DNA of 64,000 nucleotides from Gluconobacter potus (GTDB lineage Bacteria > Pseudomonadota > Alphaproteobacteria > Acetobacterales > Acetobacteraceae): assembly GCF_015244705.1 (NCBI RefSeq), contig NZ_JABCQF010000004.1, positions 186,001 through 250,000 on the forward strand, read 5' to 3'. The notes under the pieces are model-generated. The model worked only from the letters and a program-made list of their open reading frames with translations. It ran no database searches and had not been told where the DNA came from. Shown piece after piece: positions 1 to 8,957 of this stretch (within the stretch, counting starts at the first letter, position 1; each line of letters starts with the position of its first letter). The position numbers and the translations under genes were made by a program.

Positions 1-1200
1 CCGCGCCGCGTGAACACGCCGGGTGACACCCACCTGCCGGCTGCCCCCTATGCACTCATCAACAACCCGCAGTCCCTGCTGGACGTCTCGGACGTCGTCT
101 TCATCGATGCGCCGGGCACGGGTTTCTCGCGGATTGCCGGCAAGGACGCTGACAAGGAATTCCTTGGCGTTGATGGTGACGGTGAAGCCTTCACACATTT
201 CATCTCGAAGTTCCTGGCCAAGTATCACCGCTACAATTCGCCCAAATACCTGTTCGGTGAAAGCTATGGCACCATGCGCTCGGCCGTGGTCATCAACGAC
301 CTTGAGCAGGACGAGAACATCGACTTCAACGGCGTGATCCTGCTGTCGCAGATCCTGAATTATGACAACAGCGATGACAGCCCGCAGTTCAACGCAGGCG
401 TTGACGATCCGTATGTGCTGGCCCTGCCCACCTACGCCGCGACGGCCTGGTATCATCATTGCCTGCCGGCCGAGCATCCGGACCTGAAGGCCTTCCTGCA
501 TGAGGTCGAGCATTTCGCGATGACCGACTACACGCTGGCCCTGCGTCAGGGTGCGGATCTGCCGGAAGACCAGCGTCAGGCGATTGCGGCGAAGCTGCAT
601 GACTATACGGGCCTGCCGGTCGACTACATCCTGCGTGCGGATCTGCGCGTCAATGGCGGCGAGTTCGACCAGCAGCTTCAGGCGAAGACCGGGATGGCGA
701 CGGGCCGTCTGGACACCCGCTATTCAAGCCCGACGATCGACCCGATGAGCCAGGAAGTGGATTACGATCCGCAGTCCAGCGCTATCAGCTCGGCCTATGT
801 CACGGTCTTCAACGACTACGTCCGCAACATGCTCAAATACGGCACGGACGAGGATTATCGCCTCTATAACAGCCAGGGCCACTGGGACAGCCATCACCAT
901 CAGCCCGGCCGCGGCTACCAGCCCAAGGGCGAGCCGAACGTCATGACGGATCTGGCCATGGCGATGAAGACCAACCCGAACCTGCATGTCATGCTCAACG
1001 CCGGCTACTACGATCTCGCAACGCCTTACTTTGAAGGCGTGTACGAGATGAAGCATCTGCCGATGCCGAACAGCCTGCAGAAGAACATCGAATATGCGCA
1101 GTACACGTCCGGCCACATGGTCTATGTGGACCCGGCGACCCTGCAGCAGCTTCACGACAACGTGGCAGCCTTCATCCGCCGGACAGACAATCTGCACTGA
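1..1200 (+). CDS. Serine carboxypeptidase, S10 family (5' end missing)
   Basis: Exported-type serine carboxypeptidase that would remove C-terminal residues from peptides. The frame is open from base 1, so the start and any signal peptide lie outside the window; the first in-frame GTG at 10 is internal. The S10 nucleophile motif GESYG is present (Ser codon 262-264). The expected later acid and base follow as DLATP (Asp codon 1012-1014) and SGHMVY (His codon 1114-1116), in the order of the family. About 400 residues are visible, so most of the catalytic domain is here. A bidirectional terminator separates it from the convergent VOC gene. Family assignment is firm; substrate is unknown. Confidence 0.9.
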   Translation, partial: PRRVNTPGDTHLPAAPYALINNPQSLLDVSDVVFIDAPGTGFSRIAGKDADKEFLGVDGDGEAFTHFISKFLAKYHRYNSPKYLFGESYGTMRSAVVINDLEQDENIDFNGVILLSQILNYDNSDDSPQFNAGVDDPYVLALPTYAATAWYHHCLPAEHPDLKAFLHEVEHFAMTDYTLALRQGADLPEDQRQAIAAKLHDYTGLPVDYILRADLRVNGGEFDQQLQAKTGMATGRLDTRYSSPTIDPMSQEVDYDPQSSAISSAYVTVFNDYVRNMLKYGTDEDYRLYNSQGHWDSHHHQPGRGYQPKGEPNVMTDLAMAMKTNPNLHVMLNAGYYDLATPYFEGVYEMKHLPMPNSLQKNIEYAQYTSGHMVYVDPATLQQLHDNVAAFIRRTDNLH

Positions 1201-1218
1201 TCCCTGACGGGACCGGAA

Positions 1219-1255
1219 AAGGCGGCGAAGGGGCAACCTTTCACCGCCTTTTTTG
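1219..1255. terminator. Bidirectional Rho-independent terminator
   Basis: An imperfect 14-pair stem (arms AAGGCGG.. and ..CCGCCTT, one mismatch and one wobble) with a GCAA loop is followed by six T on the plus strand. Read on the minus strand it is followed by TTTTCC. It lies between the convergent carboxypeptidase and VOC genes and could end both transcripts. Confidence 0.75.
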
Positions 1256-1258
1256 TGC

Positions 1259-1633
1259 TCAGCCCTTCCGGACAGGCCAGCCGATCCGTACAAGGACGCA
1301 GTCAGGCCCGTTGACGGCGAACTCGTACATCCCCCAGGACCTGACCGACGGCCCTTCCTTCTCAAGCACCCGCCCCGTGAAGGCCTGCGCCAGCGCATCC
1401 ACATCCGGACGACGAAAATAAAGACCGAACGGATTGCGCCCGGCCTCAACCCAGCCGGGAACAGCCTGCGTCAGATGGAGTTCCTCTCCTTCCGCCGTTT
1501 CCAGAAGCCTGTATTCGGCTGAACTTCCGTTGCGGGACGAGAAGCCGAGGACCGCAAAAAACTGCTCTGCCTGCGCGAGATCGTTCACCGGCAGAATGGC
1601 AATGACGGATCTCCGGGGTTCAGACTGGGACAT
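1259..1633 (-). CDS. VOC (glyoxalase/bleomycin resistance) family protein
   Basis: 124-residue vicinal-oxygen-chelate fold protein. The N-terminus SVIAILPVNDLAQAEQFFAVLGF is the typical first beta-alpha-beta unit of this superfamily and is followed by FGLYFRRPDVDAL. Many such small proteins resemble bleomycin-resistance or glyoxalase proteins without proven activity, and no substrate can be assigned. The start at 1633 is chosen because AAGGAAAG lies just upstream; the longer frame reaching 1798 would run through the fusA terminator and into fusA. It follows fusA on the same strand but behind a strong terminator, so it needs read-through or its own promoter. Confidence 0.8.
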   Translation of the reverse strand: MSQSEPRRSVIAILPVNDLAQAEQFFAVLGFSSRNGSSAEYRLLETAEGEELHLTQAVPGWVEAGRNPFGLYFRRPDVDALAQAFTGRVLEKEGPSVRSWGMYEFAVNGPDCVLVRIGWPVRKG

Positions 1634-1659
1634 CGGGTCTTTCCTTGAAAGAGGAACAC

Positions 1660-1690
1660 AAAAAACCCCGCCAGATTGCTCTGGCGGGGT
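1660..1690 (-). terminator. Rho-independent terminator of fusA
   Basis: On the minus strand a perfect 10-bp stem (CCCCGCCAGA / TCTGGCGGGG, 4-nt loop) is followed by TTTTTT. It starts 26 bases past the fusA stop codon and immediately precedes the ribosome binding site of the VOC gene. Confidence 0.92.
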
Positions 1691-1715
1691 CTGATGCGTC
1701 ACCGGAGTGAAGAAA

Positions 1716-3818
1716 TCAGGCGGACTTCGCGATGATTTCGTCGGCCACGTTACGCGGCACCGGATCGTAGTGATGGAACTGCATGGTGAAGGATGCACGA
1801 CCCTTCGTTGCAGAACGCAGGTGCGAGATGTAGCCGAACATTTCCTTCAGCGGCACCTGTGCACGGATCATGACGGTCGAACCAGCGGTTTCCTGGTTCT
1901 GGATGATGCCACGGCGGCGGTTGAGATCGCCCACGACGTCACCGACGTGATCGTTCGGCGTGGTAATTTCCACGTCCATGATCGGCTCGAGGATCACCGG
2001 ACCGGCGTTCTTCATGCCTTCACGGAAGCAGGCCTTGGCGGCGATTTCGAAGGCCAGAGCCGACGAGTCAACGTCATGGTACTTACCGTCGAGCAGCGTG
2101 AACTTGAAGTCCACGGTCGGGAAGCCGGCGAGAACACCCGTGGTGCTCTGCATGCGGATACCCTTTTCGACAGCCGGGATATATTCCTTCGGAACCGTAC
2201 CGCCGACGACCTTGTTCTCGAACACGATCTCGTCCGGCTTGTCCGACGGAGCGAACTCGATCTTGACCTCGGCGAACTGACCCGAACCACCAGACTGCTT
2301 CTTGTGAGTGTAGGTCTCGACATGCGGCTTCGTGATCGTCTCACGATAAGCCACCTGCGGTGCACCGATGTTGGCATCGACGCCGTATTCACGGCGCAGA
2401 CGGTCAACGATGATGTCCAGGTGAAGCTCGCCCATGCCGGACAGGATGGTCTGACCCGTTTCCTGATCGGTCTTGAGGTGCAGGGACGGATCTTCAGCCG
2501 TCAGCTTCTGCAGGGCCAGCGTCATCTTCTCGACGGCGTCCTTGGTCTTCGGCTCGACGGAGATGTCGATGACCGGGACCGGGAACTGCATGCGCTCCAG
2601 AACCACCGGATCGGCAGCATCGGCAAGCGTGTCACCCGTGACGGTATCCTTGAGGCCCACGAATGCGGCGATGTCACCGGCACCGACGGACTTCACTTCC
2701 TGACGCTTGTCGGCATGCATCTGGAACATGCGGCCGACGCGTTCCTTGTGACCCTTCGTCGTGTTCAGGATGGTGTCACCGGAATTCAGGACGCCACGAT
2801 AGACGCGAACGAAGGTCAGCGTGCCGTACTTGTCGGAGATGATCTTGAACGCAAGGCCAGCGAACTTGCCGTCCGGATCAACCGGAACGATCGGCAGGAA
2901 GTCCTCATCGACCTCTTCGCCTTCCGGCGGAGCGATACGGATGCCTTCGACTTCGTCAGGAGCCGGCAGGTAGTCGATGACGGCGTCGAGCAGGGGCTGC
3001 ACACCCTTGTTCTTGAAGGCCGTACCGCACATGACGGGACGGAATTCGCCGGAGATCGCACCCTTCTTGATACACTTCTTCAGGGTTGCGACGTCCACGT
3101 CACCCTTCTCGAAGTACTCTTCCATGGCAGCGTCGTCCATGGCGAGAGCCGTGTCGAGCAGCGTCTGGCGGGCTTCGGCAGCTTTTTCCTTCAGATCGTC
3201 AGGGATCTCTTCGTAGTGGAACTTGGCGCCGAGTTCGCCGCCTTCCCACACGATGGCACGCATCTCGACTAGGTCGACCACACCGATGAAGTTTTCTTCG
3301 GCGCCGATCGGGAGCTGCAGCGGCACTGCAACGATGTCGAGCTTCTCCTTCAGCGTGCTGAAGGCGTAGTAGAAGTCCGCACCGGTACGGTCGAGCTTGT
3401 TGATGAAGATGATGCGCGGAACGTTGTAACGGTCAGCAAGGCGCCAGTTCGTTTCGGACTGCGGCTGCACGCCGGCCACGCCTTCGATCACGAAGATCGC
3501 GCCATCGAGCACGCGGAGCGAACGGTTGACTTCGATGTTGAAGTCAATATGGCCCGGGGTGTCGATGATGTTGATGCGGTGGTCGTGCCACTCACACGTC
3601 ACGGCTGCCGAGGTGATCGTGATGCCACGCTCACGCTCCTGTGCCATGTAATCGGTGGTGGTGTTGCCTTCGTGGACCTCACCGATCTTGTGAGAGACAC
3701 CCGTGTAATACAGGATACGCTCGGTCGTCGTGGTCTTACCGGCATCGATATGCGCGGTAATACCGATGTTGCGAATCTTCGAGAGAGCCGACTTGGCTTC
3801 CTGAACGCTTTCGGACAC
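1716..3818 (-). CDS. fusA: Translation elongation factor G
   Basis: 700-residue GTPase that drives ribosomal translocation and, with RRF, recycling. G-domain motifs are intact: AHIDAGKT (22-29), DTPGH (86-90) and NKLD (140-143), and the full five-domain length is present. The start is GTG at 3816-3818 with GGAGG six bases upstream. The gene stands apart from rpsL, rpsG and tuf; its upstream neighbour on the same strand is rpmB, 169 bases away, and a terminator follows. The leader contains two small stem-loops (separate entry). It could be the only copy or a second one; the sequence is that of standard EF-G, not a divergent paralogue. Confidence 0.97.
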   Translation of the reverse strand: MSESVQEAKSALSKIRNIGITAHIDAGKTTTTERILYYTGVSHKIGEVHEGNTTTDYMAQERERGITITSAAVTCEWHDHRINIIDTPGHIDFNIEVNRSLRVLDGAIFVIEGVAGVQPQSETNWRLADRYNVPRIIFINKLDRTGADFYYAFSTLKEKLDIVAVPLQLPIGAEENFIGVVDLVEMRAIVWEGGELGAKFHYEEIPDDLKEKAAEARQTLLDTALAMDDAAMEEYFEKGDVDVATLKKCIKKGAISGEFRPVMCGTAFKNKGVQPLLDAVIDYLPAPDEVEGIRIAPPEGEEVDEDFLPIVPVDPDGKFAGLAFKIISDKYGTLTFVRVYRGVLNSGDTILNTTKGHKERVGRMFQMHADKRQEVKSVGAGDIAAFVGLKDTVTGDTLADAADPVVLERMQFPVPVIDISVEPKTKDAVEKMTLALQKLTAEDPSLHLKTDQETGQTILSGMGELHLDIIVDRLRREYGVDANIGAPQVAYRETITKPHVETYTHKKQSGGSGQFAEVKIEFAPSDKPDEIVFENKVVGGTVPKEYIPAVEKGIRMQSTTGVLAGFPTVDFKFTLLDGKYHDVDSSALAFEIAAKACFREGMKNAGPVILEPIMDVEITTPNDHVGDVVGDLNRRRGIIQNQETAGSTVMIRAQVPLKEMFGYISHLRSATKGRASFTMQFHHYDPVPRNVADEIIAKSA

Positions 3819-3842
3819 GGAGAACCTCCAAAATACAATGAA

Positions 3843-3891
3843 AGGTGTTTCAGCCTGAACCGAAACACCTCCGCTGCGGTCCTGTGAAAGG
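3843..3891 (-). other. Two tandem stem-loops in the fusA leader
   Basis: Between rpmB and fusA the minus strand can form a 6-bp stem CGGTCC/GGACCG with a 7-nt loop, then a perfect 9-bp stem AGGTGTTTC/GAAACACCT with a 10-nt loop, ending 24 bases before the GTG start. Neither is followed by a T-run, so these look like leader structure, not terminators. A regulatory role is only a possibility. Confidence 0.4.
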
Positions 3892-3987
3892 ACCGAACCT
3901 GATTTATCCCAGTGGCGGCTGAATGACGCAGACCGCCATGGTTTTCAAGAGCAATCTTGTTACCAAACAAAGTCCGGCAAAGATTTC

Positions 3988-4290
3988 TCAGGCGGTCTGG
4001 GCAGCCTTGCGTTCCTGAACGCGCAGGATACGGCGCTTGATGACCTGGGCTTCCGTCGGAAGCTTGCGGTTCGGCGTACCCAGCAGGAACGAATCCAGCC
4101 CACCGTTGTGCTCGACCGTGCGGATACCGTTGGTGGACAGGCGCATGCGCACCGAAGCACCGAGAATATCGGAGATCAGCGTGGTCTCCTGCAGGTTCGG
4201 GAGAAAACGACGGCGGGACTTGTTATTGGCGTGGCTGACGTTGTTGCCCGTCAGCACGCCCTTGCCCGTGATCTGGCAACGGCGAGACAT
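3988..4290 (-). CDS. rpmB: 50S ribosomal protein L28
   Basis: 100-residue large-subunit protein. The N-terminus [11 protein letters not shown] followed by [14 protein letters not shown] is diagnostic for bacterial L28, and the C-terminal basic tail ([13 protein letters not shown]) fits. The ATG at 4288-4290 is preceded by GAGGAAAG at good spacing. It lies between the ABC exporter and fusA, all on the minus strand. It carries only one cysteine, so it is not the zinc-ribbon form of L28. Confidence 0.96.
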   Translation of the reverse strand: MSRRCQITGKGVLTGNNVSHANNKSRRRFLPNLQETTLISDILGASVRMRLSTNGIRTVEHNGGLDSFLLGTPNRKLPTEAQVIKRRILRVQERKAAQTA

Positions 4291-4361
4291 GGTGGTACTT
4301 TCCTCGATGCTGGATGACGCAGGACAGCGAGGTCCGGCGTGTTCCGTAAATCAGGCGCGGC

Positions 4362-6200
4362 TTATGACGTATGCTTGGGGGCTTCGTCAACCCCCGAGAG
4401 CGGTCCAGCGACGTTTTCACCGGCCTGTGCGGCCCACATTGCGGCATAATGGCCACCTGCGGACAGCAGTTCCGTATGGCTTCCCTGCTCCACCACGCGC
4501 CCCGCGTCAAGCACCACGATACGATCGGCATCCTGAACCGTGGAAAGACGGTGCGCGACAATAACCGTCGTGCGCGCCTGCGACAGGACGGCCAGCTCCT
4601 TCTGGATGGCGACTTCCGTGCGGGTATCAAGCGCGCTCGTAGCCTCGTCCAGCAGAAGGATGCGCGGGTCCTTGAGGATGACGCGCGCAATGGCCACACG
4701 CTGCTTCTCGCCACCCGAAAGCTTGAGGCCACGCTCACCGACAACAGTGTCATACCCATCGGGAAGGTCACGGATGAAGGTATCGATCTGCGCACTCCGG
4801 GCCGCCTTCTCGATCTCCTCACGAGACGCTGACAGATCCCCATAGGCAATGTTTTCGCCGATGCTGGAATTGAAGAGCACCGTATCCTGCGGAACCGTCC
4901 CGATGATGTTCTGGATGTCAGTCGGCGCAATATCGCGCAGGTCATGACCGTCAATGCAGACCGAACCTTCGGTCGGATCATAGGCCCGGGTCAGCAGACG
5001 CCCCAGGGTGGATTTGCCTGACCCGGTATGCCCGACAATGGCCAGAGACGTACCTGCGGGAATATTGATGGAAACATCATGCAGGATCTGCCGCGCAGGG
5101 CTGTAGCCAAAGGAAACATGCCGGAACGCCACGGACGCCGCCCCCGCTTCCGACAGCTTTCCCGGCAGACGAACCGGCTGGACGGCATGGGTGATCTCGG
5201 AGCGCACGGCAAGCAGTTCGAGATAGTTCTCCAGATCAACGCGCGCATTGCGCCAGCCTGCACTGACGTAATTCAGGGCACCCACGGATGAATAGAGACC
5301 ACTCAGATAGCTGCCGATCAACACGAACTGCGCAACCGCCAGTCGGTGCTCCACGATATCATGAGCCGCCATCGCGAGAAGGGTCGTCGTCGTGACCGCA
5401 ATCAGAATGCCGCGGCTGATCTGGGAGAGACTGACATAACGCTGGAGGCTGATTTCAGCCTGCCGGAGATCCTTCCGGGCCGCGTCATAACGGGCGATTT
5501 CATGCGGTTCGTTGGCGAAACTGCGGACCGTCTCAAAATTCAGAATGCTGTCGACCAACTGGTGCTGGGCCTCGTTGCTTGCACGGTTGCGGGCCCGTCT
5601 CGCCGTCATTCTCAGACGGGTAAAGACATAAGAGACAGAAGAATACAGCCCGAGCGCCAGCAGAAGCAGCCCGACGTAACGCCAGTCGAAGATCTTCAGA
5701 ATGACGGTCAGTGTCATGATGAGTTCGATGACATTAGGCAACACATTGAACAGCGCCAGGGACAGCAGCGTCCCGACCGCATCCGCCCCCCGATCAAGCG
5801 TGCGCGTCAGGGAACCTGTCTGGCGGTCCAGATGGAAACGCACGCTCAGATCATGCAGATGGCGCAGGCCAAGGACAGCCACACGACGCTGAAGATCCGT
5901 TTCGACAGGCTTGACCAGAAGCTCCCGCAGCGGGGTCGCCAGCCCCGAAATGATCCGGATGACCGCATACTGGGCAATCAGCCAGACCGGAACAGCCAGC
6001 AGGGTCTCGGGACGTGACAGACTGCTGACCATGCGGCTGAAGAGCCAGGGTGTGGCGACGGCCGTGCCGCTTTCCACCAGAAGAATGATGAGTGCAAAAC
6101 CGATGCGTGTCGCGTCGGGCCAGAGTTTTTCGGGCCGGATCATGGGCCACAGCACCCGCAGGGAGAGCGCTTCAGATGTCGAATCGGTTTTCTTGAGCAT
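4362..6200 (-). CDS. ABC exporter, ATM1/HMT1-like half-transporter
   Basis: Half-size ABC exporter of 612 residues: an N-terminal six-helix membrane domain followed by one ATPase domain. ATPase motifs are complete: Walker A GHTGSGKST (about 390-398), signature LSGGEKQR, Walker B ILLLDEATSALD and H-loop AHRLS. The intracellular segment ASNEAQHQLVDSILNFETVR resembles the ATM1 family, whose members export glutathione-linked sulfur compounds or metal-thiol complexes. I placed the start at 6200, just before the first hydrophobic block. The longer frame to 6257 would leave 8 bases to the divergent Nudix gene, too few for promoters. The substrate is inferred from family only. Confidence 0.85.
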   Translation of the reverse strand: MLKKTDSTSEALSLRVLWPMIRPEKLWPDATRIGFALIILLVESGTAVATPWLFSRMVSSLSRPETLLAVPVWLIAQYAVIRIISGLATPLRELLVKPVETDLQRRVAVLGLRHLHDLSVRFHLDRQTGSLTRTLDRGADAVGTLLSLALFNVLPNVIELIMTLTVILKIFDWRYVGLLLLALGLYSSVSYVFTRLRMTARRARNRASNEAQHQLVDSILNFETVRSFANEPHEIARYDAARKDLRQAEISLQRYVSLSQISRGILIAVTTTTLLAMAAHDIVEHRLAVAQFVLIGSYLSGLYSSVGALNYVSAGWRNARVDLENYLELLAVRSEITHAVQPVRLPGKLSEAGAASVAFRHVSFGYSPARQILHDVSINIPAGTSLAIVGHTGSGKSTLGRLLTRAYDPTEGSVCIDGHDLRDIAPTDIQNIIGTVPQDTVLFNSSIGENIAYGDLSASREEIEKAARSAQIDTFIRDLPDGYDTVVGERGLKLSGGEKQRVAIARVILKDPRILLLDEATSALDTRTEVAIQKELAVLSQARTTVIVAHRLSTVQDADRIVVLDAGRVVEQGSHTELLSAGGHYAAMWAAQAGENVAGPLSGVDEAPKHTS

Positions 6201-6265
6201 CGGCAGACTATGGGAAGTGCAGGCGATGCTTTGCAAATGCCTGTCTGCATGCGACATATCGCTCT

Positions 6266-7108
6266 GTGTCTGACAAATCCTTCCCCCCTGCCCTCGAACC
6301 CTTTCTTCGGCATATTGCAGCCTGCAACAGCGCAGTCCTGCCAGGCGGCCGCCTTCCGTTTTTCTGCGGAGCGGAACAGATCGGCTGGGTCAGCCCCACA
6401 ACCGCACAGACGCTTCAATCACTCGGCCTTCAGAAGGACCAGGGTTTCGGCGTAAACACCGGCACGGAGCTCCTGCCCCTCTCCCAGACCCTGTGCGACA
6501 TGGAGCTTTACGCGTCGCATGAGGAAGCCTTCGATGTCCGTGATGACAGTGGCATCGTTCTGGGCCAGGTGGATCGCGGCGCCATACCGGTTCTGGGACT
6601 GGCCGCCGAAGGCGTGCATCTGAACGGACTGGTCGAACGTGAGGACGGACTTTTCCTTTGGATAGCCCGTCGCAGCATGAGCAAGCGTCTGGATCCGGGA
6701 AAGCTGGACCATCTGGTCGCAGGCGGCATGAGCGCAGGTCTCGATCCACAGACAACAGTCATCAAGGAAGCGCAGGAAGAAGCGGGTATCCCGGCGGAAC
6801 TGGCAGCAACTGCCCGCGCCGTCAGCCGGATCGAATACGCACTTGAGCGCCCCGAGGGGCTGCGACGCGACGTGCTGCACTGCTATGACCTGCTCCTTCC
6901 GCAGGATTTCACGCCCATAGCGGAGGATGGCGAGGTAGAGAGCTTTCACCTTCTGCCAATTCAGGAAGTCGTCGCGCTGGTCCGGGACACCGATGCGTTC
7001 AAGTTCAACGTCAATCTTGTCCTGATCGACCTGTTCATTCGCCGCGGGCTGTTCGCTCCTGCTGAAGCCGCGATCCTGCGAAACGCCCTGACGGGTCGGG
7101 CTGCGTGA
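6266..7108 (+). CDS. DUF4743 domain / Nudix hydrolase
   Basis: 280-residue protein with an N-terminal DUF4743-type region (about 1-120) and a C-terminal Nudix domain, the architecture of the Tnr3/thiamine-pyrophosphokinase-associated Nudix group. The Nudix box runs from AGGMSAGLDP to IKEAQEEAGI. The metal-binding EAQEEAG core is kept, but the canonical first Glu is Leu and the Arg is Lys, as is common in this subgroup. Related enzymes hydrolyse oxidised or damaged thiamine diphosphate, which is a reasonable but untested role here. The start is GTG at 6266. Its stop overlaps the next start as GTGA, so the lipoprotein gene is probably translationally coupled. Confidence 0.82.
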   Translation: MSDKSFPPALEPFLRHIAACNSAVLPGGRLPFFCGAEQIGWVSPTTAQTLQSLGLQKDQGFGVNTGTELLPLSQTLCDMELYASHEEAFDVRDDSGIVLGQVDRGAIPVLGLAAEGVHLNGLVEREDGLFLWIARRSMSKRLDPGKLDHLVAGGMSAGLDPQTTVIKEAQEEAGIPAELAATARAVSRIEYALERPEGLRRDVLHCYDLLLPQDFTPIAEDGEVESFHLLPIQEVVALVRDTDAFKFNVNLVLIDLFIRRGLFAPAEAAILRNALTGRAA

Positions 7109-7551
7109 AGAGAACACTGCTTCTGCTGACCCTGACAGCCCCGCTGCTCGGCGGCTGTATCGTGCCCGTCAGCGTCACACCCAATCTGTGCCGCGAAATC
7201 CAGACCCGCGACGGTCTGCAGATCAGACTGATGTTTGGCCTGACGCGCCCCGATGACAGCATCATCGATGGCGATGACTGGCAGAATTTCGTGGACAGCG
7301 AAATCACGCCGCGCTTTCCCGCAGGTTTCACCGTGATCGACGCACAGGGACAGTGGTATGATGCAGCAGGCCACCGGATCATCCGCGAAGCATCACGAAT
7401 CGTCTGGATCGTGGCTTCGTCTTCGGATCGCAACCTGCAGCCTTATCTGAAAGCCATTCGTCAGGCGTATCAGAAACGTTTCAGTCAGCAGGCCGTCGGA
7501 CTGGCCATCCAGTCCGGCTGCTCTTCATTCGAAAACGTGCCCATGGAATAG
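7105..7551 (+). CDS. DUF3574-like lipoprotein
   Basis: 148-residue predicted lipoprotein. The N-terminus MKRTLLLLTLTAPLLGGC has a short basic region, a hydrophobic core and the lipobox LGGC at Cys18. The mature part (LMFGLTRPDDSIIDGDDWQNFVDSEITPRFPAGFTV and a later AYQKRF segment) fits the small DUF3574 family of unknown function. The GTG start overlaps the stop of the Nudix gene by four bases, so the two probably form an operon. A 7-bp palindrome covers its stop codon. The role is unknown. Confidence 0.75.
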   Translation: MKRTLLLLTLTAPLLGGCIVPVSVTPNLCREIQTRDGLQIRLMFGLTRPDDSIIDGDDWQNFVDSEITPRFPAGFTVIDAQGQWYDAAGHRIIREASRIVWIVASSSDRNLQPYLKAIRQAYQKRFSQQAVGLAIQSGCSSFENVPME

Positions 7552-7673
7552 TTCCATGATGCGGAACAGTGTTACTCAGGTTCCTGCATCTTTCTTCATC
7601 CGGACTTCTCTCGTCGGAGCAGGTCTCTCTGCACAGGACGACAGTTCAGACATATTTTCATTCCGGAATTCTC

Positions 7674-8798
7674 ATGACCGATTTTTCTCCGCCTCCTTCT
7701 CCCGACACCATCACGGTCGAGGCCTCTGCCTCAACCGGAACGATCCAGCGGCGTGCACGGGGCTTTCTGGCGCTCTTCTTCGTGGCGATCGGCCTTTACA
7801 CGCTCAAGGGCTTCCTGCCTGCGCTGCTGTGGGGCTGCGTGTTCGCCATTTCGATCTGGCCCCTTTACCGCAGGGCGGAGCTACGCTTCGGCCGCAGTGA
7901 CTGGCTGCCGATGGTCTTTACACTGGCGGTGGCGCTGATTTTCCTGGTGCCCGTCTCGCTGGTCGGCGTGAAAGTCGCGGATGAGGCGCGGAGTGCGCTG
8001 GAATGGATTGATGACGTGCGGAACAACGGCATCCCGATGCCGGAATGGGTCCCGCACCTGCCGTTCCTGTCCGCACAGGCCACCAACTGGTGGCAGAACC
8101 ACATGACGAGCCCCCAGCGCCTGTCCCATCTGCTTCATTCGGTGGATGTGGGACATGGCATGCAGATGACCAAACAGGTCGGATCGCAGCTTGCACGCCG
8201 CGGCACGCTGTTCGCATTCTCGCTCCTGACGCTGTTCTTCCTGCTCAAGGACGGCGACAGCGTGATCCGCAAATGCCTGCTTGGATCGCAGCGCCTGTTC
8301 GGCGAGCAGGGTGAGAGCCTGGCCAAGCAGATGATCTCGTCCGTGCACGGCACGCTGGCGGGGCTTGTTCTGGTGGGTCTGGGCGAAGGGGCGATCATGG
8401 GCATCGTCTACATGGCAACAGGTGCGCCCCAGCCCCTGCTGTTTGCGATGGTGACGGCCGTGGCGGCAATGATCCCGTTCCTGGCCTGGCCGACCGTCGG
8501 ACTGGTGGCCCTGCTTCTGCTGGCAAAAAGCAGCATGATCGGTGCGATCGTCGTCTCGGCCATCGGTTCGGTCGTGATCTTCATCGCAGACCACTTCATC
8601 CGCCCCGCCCTGATTGGCGGCAGCACGAAAATGCCGTTCCTGTGGGTTCTGCTGGGAATTCTGGGAGGCGCCGAGACCTGGGGTCTACTGGGCCTGTTCC
8701 TTGGGCCAGCCATCATGGCCGCGCTGCATCTGCTGTGGACGCTCTGGACGGAAGTCAATCCGCGCAAGGGCGTCTATGCAGAAGACAAGGAATCTTAA
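7674..8798 (+). CDS. AI-2E family transporter (PF01594-type permease)
   Basis: 374-residue polytopic inner-membrane protein. The family pattern is clear: paired N-terminal helices (residues about 25-80), a soluble segment, then four or five helices including LAGLVLVGLGEGAIMGIVYMATGAPQP and FIADHFIRPALIGG, the conserved C-terminal block. Members have been linked to autoinducer-2 export, Na+/H+ antiport and other roles, so the name should not be taken as function. The ATG at 7674 is chosen because the longer frame from 7569 adds a segment with no family resemblance. tRNA-Pro lies 22 bases downstream on the opposite strand. Confidence 0.85.
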   Translation: MTDFSPPPSPDTITVEASASTGTIQRRARGFLALFFVAIGLYTLKGFLPALLWGCVFAISIWPLYRRAELRFGRSDWLPMVFTLAVALIFLVPVSLVGVKVADEARSALEWIDDVRNNGIPMPEWVPHLPFLSAQATNWWQNHMTSPQRLSHLLHSVDVGHGMQMTKQVGSQLARRGTLFAFSLLTLFFLLKDGDSVIRKCLLGSQRLFGEQGESLAKQMISSVHGTLAGLVLVGLGEGAIMGIVYMATGAPQPLLFAMVTAVAAMIPFLAWPTVGLVALLLLAKSSMIGAIVVSAIGSVVIFIADHFIRPALIGGSTKMPFLWVLLGILGGAETWGLLGLFLGPAIMAALHLLWTLWTEVNPRKGVYAEDKES

Positions 8799-8810
8799 GA
8801 AAGGGAAATT

Positions 8811-8909
8811 ACCGCAGGACTGGTCGGGCAGGCGGGATTCGAACCCACGACCCCCAGTCCCCCAGACTGGTGCGCTACCAGGCTGCGCTACTGCCCGTCG
8901 TCCTGCGGT
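8811..8909. repeat. 10-bp inverted repeat bracketing tRNA-Pro
   Basis: ACCGCAGGAC at 8811-8820 and its exact complement GTCCTGCGGT at 8900-8909 flank the tRNA, directly abutting the encoded CCA on one side and 2 bases from the mature 5' end on the other. In the precursor transcript the two arms could pair and extend the acceptor stem. Confidence 0.6.
8821..8897 (-). tRNA. tRNA-Pro (anticodon GGG)
   Basis: 77-nt cloverleaf on the minus strand: acceptor arms CGGGCAG and CTGCCCG, a T-arm with GGTTCGAATCC, and an anticodon stem CCAGT/ACTGG enclosing loop CTGGGGG. The anticodon GGG is at 8861-8863 and reads CCC and CCU codons. The 3' CCA is encoded (8821-8823). Confidence 0.97.
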
Positions 8910-8957
8910 GGCGGTGGTTTAGCAGTGTCCCGCCGTCACCGCAATGGGGCATTGTGA

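Noticed and set aside
1707-3272. 521-codon plus-strand frame antisense to fusA
   Set aside because: It is a codon-bias shadow of fusA; the translation is rich in Asp/Arg/His and resembles no protein, while fusA is unmistakable.
3945-3960. Terminator after rpmB
   Set aside because: CAAGA/TCTTG forms only five pairs and is not followed by T on the minus strand, so read-through from rpmB into fusA remains possible.
7542-7558. Palindrome CATGGAA/TTCCATG at the lipoprotein stop codon
   Set aside because: Only 7 bp with a 3-base loop and no T-run; too weak to call a terminator.
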